NCBI GenBank assembly: GCA_023055425.1
Contig: JALGPY010000014.1
Location: forward strand, 188,501 to 252,500
Source: Linanthus parryae
Taxonomy: Eukaryota; Streptophyta; Magnoliopsida; Ericales; Polemoniaceae
DNA: 64,000 nucleotides
Reading direction: 5' to 3'
Shown: piece after piece, positions 60,406 through 64,000 of the stretch
Numbering within the stretch: position 1 is the stretch's first letter
How the letters are laid out: every line of letters begins with the position of its first letter
Notes under the pieces: generated by a model
Seen by the model: the letters and a program-made list of their open reading frames with translations, nothing else
What the model was told of the DNA's origin: nothing
Database searches by the model: none
Position numbers and translations under genes: made by a program

Positions 60406-61449
60406 TTACATGAACTATCAAATTTATTCAATCTAAGCATGGATTTAAGACTCAAGTTACGATTTTCATTAACGAAAACGTAAAACTAGGTGATTTAGAG
60501 TTTATACAAGCCAAAAATCACTGAAAACGGTCGAGGAATGAGCAGAGTCAAGTCGTCGAAAATGTCACAGGATTTGTAACTCTACGGGAGCTTCTCCGGC
60601 TGATCTTGGCCTCGGTTGAGGCCTCCTCAAGCTTTTTCGGACCTCCAGGAGATTATCGGGAGTGATTTTAATTGGTGGGTGTCGCTGGTTTTGATGGGCT
60701 CCAAGTTCGCCGACAGTAATGGAGTTCGGCGGCGGCGTTGGTGGTTGTTGCTTCATGCGCTGCTTCTGCTGGCGTTTTTGCTATCTTCGTGAGTTCAGAG
60801 AGAGTGGGAGAGAGCATAAGAGAGGGGGAGAGAGGTGCATCAGGTGGTAGTGGCCGGTGGGTTCCCGGTGGGGAAGGCAGCGGCCATTGCTGACGCTGCT
60901 GCTGCTGCCTCGTCGCCGGTGAGACAGAGAGAATAGAGGGGGAGAATAGAAGAGAGAAAGACAGAGAGATAGATGGCGGAGTAGGTGGTGATGGTGGTGG
61001 TGGTGGATGTCGTATAAGAAGAAAAATGAGAGGACTTGGGGAAGCACACCTCTGGTGCGTGAGTTTGGGAACTGATCCCCTTTTATTTATTTATTTATTT
61101 TTTCTGGTTGTAACTTTTATTTAACTACAACTGCCACCCCTTAACTTACATTCAACTAGATTAAGCCCTCAAGAAATCACAAATACAACCCCAAAAATTA
61201 AAGAAAAACTTTAAATTTACCCTCTACTACACGAACGGGCTATTACAATGAGTCTATAAAGCATGGACGATGCCCTGAGGTGGATACATGTGTTTCTAGC
61301 TCCACACCTTTTTCAGCATGCATAGCTTAACTAGTCGAACCTTCTAGCTCTGATAGCACAACATGTGATCCATCGTTCCTTAGAGTTAACTGGGTATCAT
61401 TTTGACTGCAATCTAGTGTCCTAAATTAGGATTTCCGGGAATATACTCC

Positions 61450-64000
61450 TCCGATCGCATAACGTGTGTTGGGTCTCTGTACACATCATAGCGTAAACGA
61501 AACTCCCACTGTCTACACCGGGTTCTTTGGTCATCTGGTCATGCTAATGGGACGCCATGAAGCCATTTATGACACACAATGTGGGTTCAAGATGTTTGAT
61601 GAGATCAAATGTCACTTGCTTATGAAGTCTGAGCAATTAAGAAGTTGCTAATACTTATAGATAAGCATTCATTGATGATGCACCCTCTAGCATGGGCGCC
61701 TACATCACAAGGCAAAGGAAATAGCACGAATAAAGCAGTTAAGGATCGAAATCCTAGAAAGCTCAAGGAGGCGAGAGGGCGCCTAAGGCCAGAGACATGA
61801 CCAAGGTTGTAGGACCTACTTTTTGTCTCTAAACTTTTGGATTATAATCTTGTCTTTAATGCAAAAGATTCCAAATTATTTTTTTCACAAGTTACTATGA
61901 ATCTGGTAACATTTTGGATGGTTTGATTTATCTAGACGTTCTTAATTCTAGCGAAGATATTGCCTTATAATCATTTTTCGTTTGTTACATCTTCGAGTAG
62001 TTATGTAGATTGTTATGGATGGTGTACTAAATGGGGACACATTGGACAAGAAATGATGAATAGGCTAGCTAGAGCAGCCCTACTTGGGACATTATCCAAA
62101 GTTTCCTTATCTGTATGTGAGTTTTGCCATGCAGGAAAGGCGAAACATAGACTATTTATTAAAGCAGTAAGGGCTACCGAGCCTTTATATCTTATTCATT
62201 CTGATGTTTTTGGTCCGTTAAGTGTTAGAGCTATACATGATGCTTACTATTTCACCACATTTATATATGAATGTACACCTTTCGAATATGTGTATTGGAT
62301 GTCACATAAGTTCAAGGAACTAGAGTTCTTCAGACGGTATCTAAAAGAGGTAGAGAACCAACTAGACGAGAGCATTGAGGCTCTTAGGATAGACCGAGGT
62401 CGCAAGTATCTATCTGAGTATTTTCAAGAGCTATGTGAAAATAAATGGAGAAGTAAGGTTGTTGATTATTCCCAATACCCCATAGCAAAATGGTGTAGCA
62501 CAAAGGAGGGATACGACACAATTACAGATGGTTCGATGTATGATGCCGTGAGCAGACTTGCTAGTATCCTATTGGGGAGACACTTTGCTGAATGCTTCCT
62601 ACGCACTCAACCGCGTGCCCACCAAGTATGTAGCCACTACCCCTTACGAGATGTGGACTAAGAGGAGATCCGAGTTAGGTCACCTGAGGCCATGGGGACC
62701 TTCAACTTATGTACAAACCAACTCCATAAGGATGAAAAGTTTTCCCTAGAGGAAATAAGTGTATCTTCATCATCTATCCAAAGAATTCGAAGGGTTATGG
62801 TGGGTATTACGGCATCACCCGAACAGTAGTGCAGCAAGAATGGATTCACAAGAAGTGGAATTTCTCAAGGGAGATTTTCCAAGTCAGGGAAAGGTTCGCG
62901 GAGATGTCGACCTCTACGAGATGGAGGAACTATTGGATGGCACCCCATGATTAGTCAATAATGAGGGAACATTTCCTCAAGTCCTATGGACACTTGGAGT
63001 GACTTGCCAACTGAGCATCGCATTCAAATGGATGAGAGCGACGAGATCCTTCCATGCGAGGGGGTGCTCGTGAGAGCATACCCCCTCGATGATTTGAGAT
63101 CGAAGGGGAGGCCTTTATATTCACTTTGCATGACGACGATGAGATTAGGACTATATCTCAGACCTTATCGTCCTGCTTGTAAGGAATAGAAAGTAGCCTT
63201 ACACGAAGAGTTGAAGTCTATATATGAGGGTCAACCATGTCATGAACTTGGTTGACTTGCAACCTTGAAGCAAGATTATAGGATATAAATGAGTTTTCAA
63301 GGTCAAGAGAATAGAAGACAGAAACAAAGAAAGGTATAAGGTTCGTTTTGTGGCGCAGAGATACACCCATCAGAAGGGTGTGGACTACGACGAAATATTC
63401 TCCACAGTGGTGAGATTCGCGCCAATTCGCTTAATATTGGAAATAGTAGAAAAAAGGGCTTCGAGCTCCGTCAGATTGACGTAAAGAGTGAATTTCTCAA
63501 TGGAAACCTCAAATAGTAGATCTATATGACCCTACTAGAGGGTTTTGAGGCAAAAGGTTAAGGGAACAAAGTGTGTAAACTGATTAAGTCAATTTATGGC
63601 CTTACGGAGTCCTCTGAACATTGGTATTTGAGATTTCATCATGATATTGTTTCCTATGGGCTCATGATAATTGATGAAGATCATTGCGTGTAGGTCAAAC
63701 AATTTCGTAACAAGTTCATGATTTTGTCAATTTATATAGATGATATGCTATTGGCTCGTAACGATTCAGGTTTTCTCGTAGCCATTAAGTTATCATCTCC
63801 ATTCGCGATGACAGATATTTGTGAGACGAGTTATATTCTCGTTCGTTCAAATAGACTTCTTACATTCTCCCTAGAGGTGTACATCAAGAAGATACTTGAA
63901 CGTTTCCATATGATGGAATTCAAGCCATATGATACTCTTGTAGCTCGTGGTAAGACTTTGAGCCTACATATGTGCTCTAAGATACCAAAATAGATATACC
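61450..64000 (+). pseudogene. pol: Decayed plus-strand copia gag-pol, truncated by the window end
   Basis: Fragments of a copia polyprotein in order but in shifting frames: a basic Gag/linker remnant (about 61700-61800); a pre-integrase segment near 61900; integrase with WGHIGQEMMNRL, CEFC, HSDVFGPL and LRIDRGRKYL (61960-62460); NASYALNRVPTKY...TPYEMW (62560-62670) in another frame; RT pieces RFVLWRRDTP-like near 63335, and IDDMLLARND (63730-63765). The first Asp-Asp of the RT site is kept, but surrounding frames contain many stops. Different family from Copia-1/2 and older. It may continue past the right edge. Confidence 0.85.

Larger units (their letters stand above)
58156..61247 (-). mobile_element. 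Solo LTR, 3.1 kb, gypsy-type related to L1 (TSD ATGAG)
   Basis: It starts TGTAACACTCC and ends GGCTATTACA, flanked by ATGAG at 58151-58155 and 61248-61252. No internal domain, so it is the product of LTR-LTR recombination. It shares with the L1 LTR the terminus, a run ACGTAAC...TCACCTACAAATTA, the AAAGACACTTT(C/A)ACCCC blocks and a GC-rich CGG-containing segment near the right end. A TATA-like TAAATAAATAAAAGGGG on the minus strand near 61080-61095 suggests minus orientation. Short frames in the GC-rich part are compositional. Confidence 0.9.

Overview
This is nuclear DNA of a higher plant, most likely a eudicot. The evidence is plant Ty1/copia and Ty3/gypsy retrotransposons with tRNA-iMet primer sites, a Helitron with a plant-type 5' end, and one intron-containing pectin methylesterase gene. 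I cannot name the species. The window is repeat-dominated and holds one convincing host gene; everything else is satellite DNA, nested or decayed transposons, or non-coding spacer.

Layout. (1) 1-4967 and 24970-39180 are two halves of one tandem satellite array with a monomer of about 348 bp. Each monomer carries a telomere-like CCCTAAA motif and a short AT-rich dyad. (2) 4968-24969 is a 20-kb nested insertion that splits the array. Its outer shell is a minus-strand LTR retrotransposon ('L1') with TSD TTTAT; the satellite resumes exactly at the duplicated target. Inside L1 lie a broken plus-strand gypsy/chromovirus gag-PR-RT fragment (8338-19304), a young minus-strand copia element (Copia-1, 9224-17728, TSD AGGAC) inserted in the gag zinc-finger codons, and a second, more diverged copy of the L1 LTR (19305-22025). 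(3) 39181-43366 is non-coding sequence with a 134-bp direct repeat and a 389-bp non-autonomous Helitron. (4) 43367-45799 is an intact three-exon pectinesterase/PMEI gene (623 aa) with a fold-back MITE in intron 1. (5) 45800-47571 is spacer with a hexanucleotide microsatellite and an LTR-like fragment carrying clustered 16-bp palindromes. (6) 47572-56043 is Copia-2, the same family as Copia-1 but on the plus strand and more decayed (TSD GTTCT). (7) 56049-64000 holds a minus-strand copia RNase H remnant split by a 3.1-kb solo gypsy-type LTR (58156-61247, TSD ATGAG), followed by a decayed plus-strand copia pol that runs off the window.

Relationships. The order of events can be read from the nesting: satellite, then L1, then gypsy, then Copia-1 and LTR copy 2 within gypsy, with later deletions removing the gypsy 5' end and the join between copy 2 and the right LTR of L1. 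Neither copia polyprotein is intact: Copia-1 carries about three lesions, Copia-2 several. The pectinesterase gene looks functional and acts in cell-wall pectin de-esterification. I found no rRNA, functional tRNA or CRISPR, and nothing that amounts to a new gene system. The most informative features are structural: satellite subfamily switching, higher-order duplication, a tRNA-like module inside an LTR, and palindromic iterons upstream of an LTR-like TATA box.
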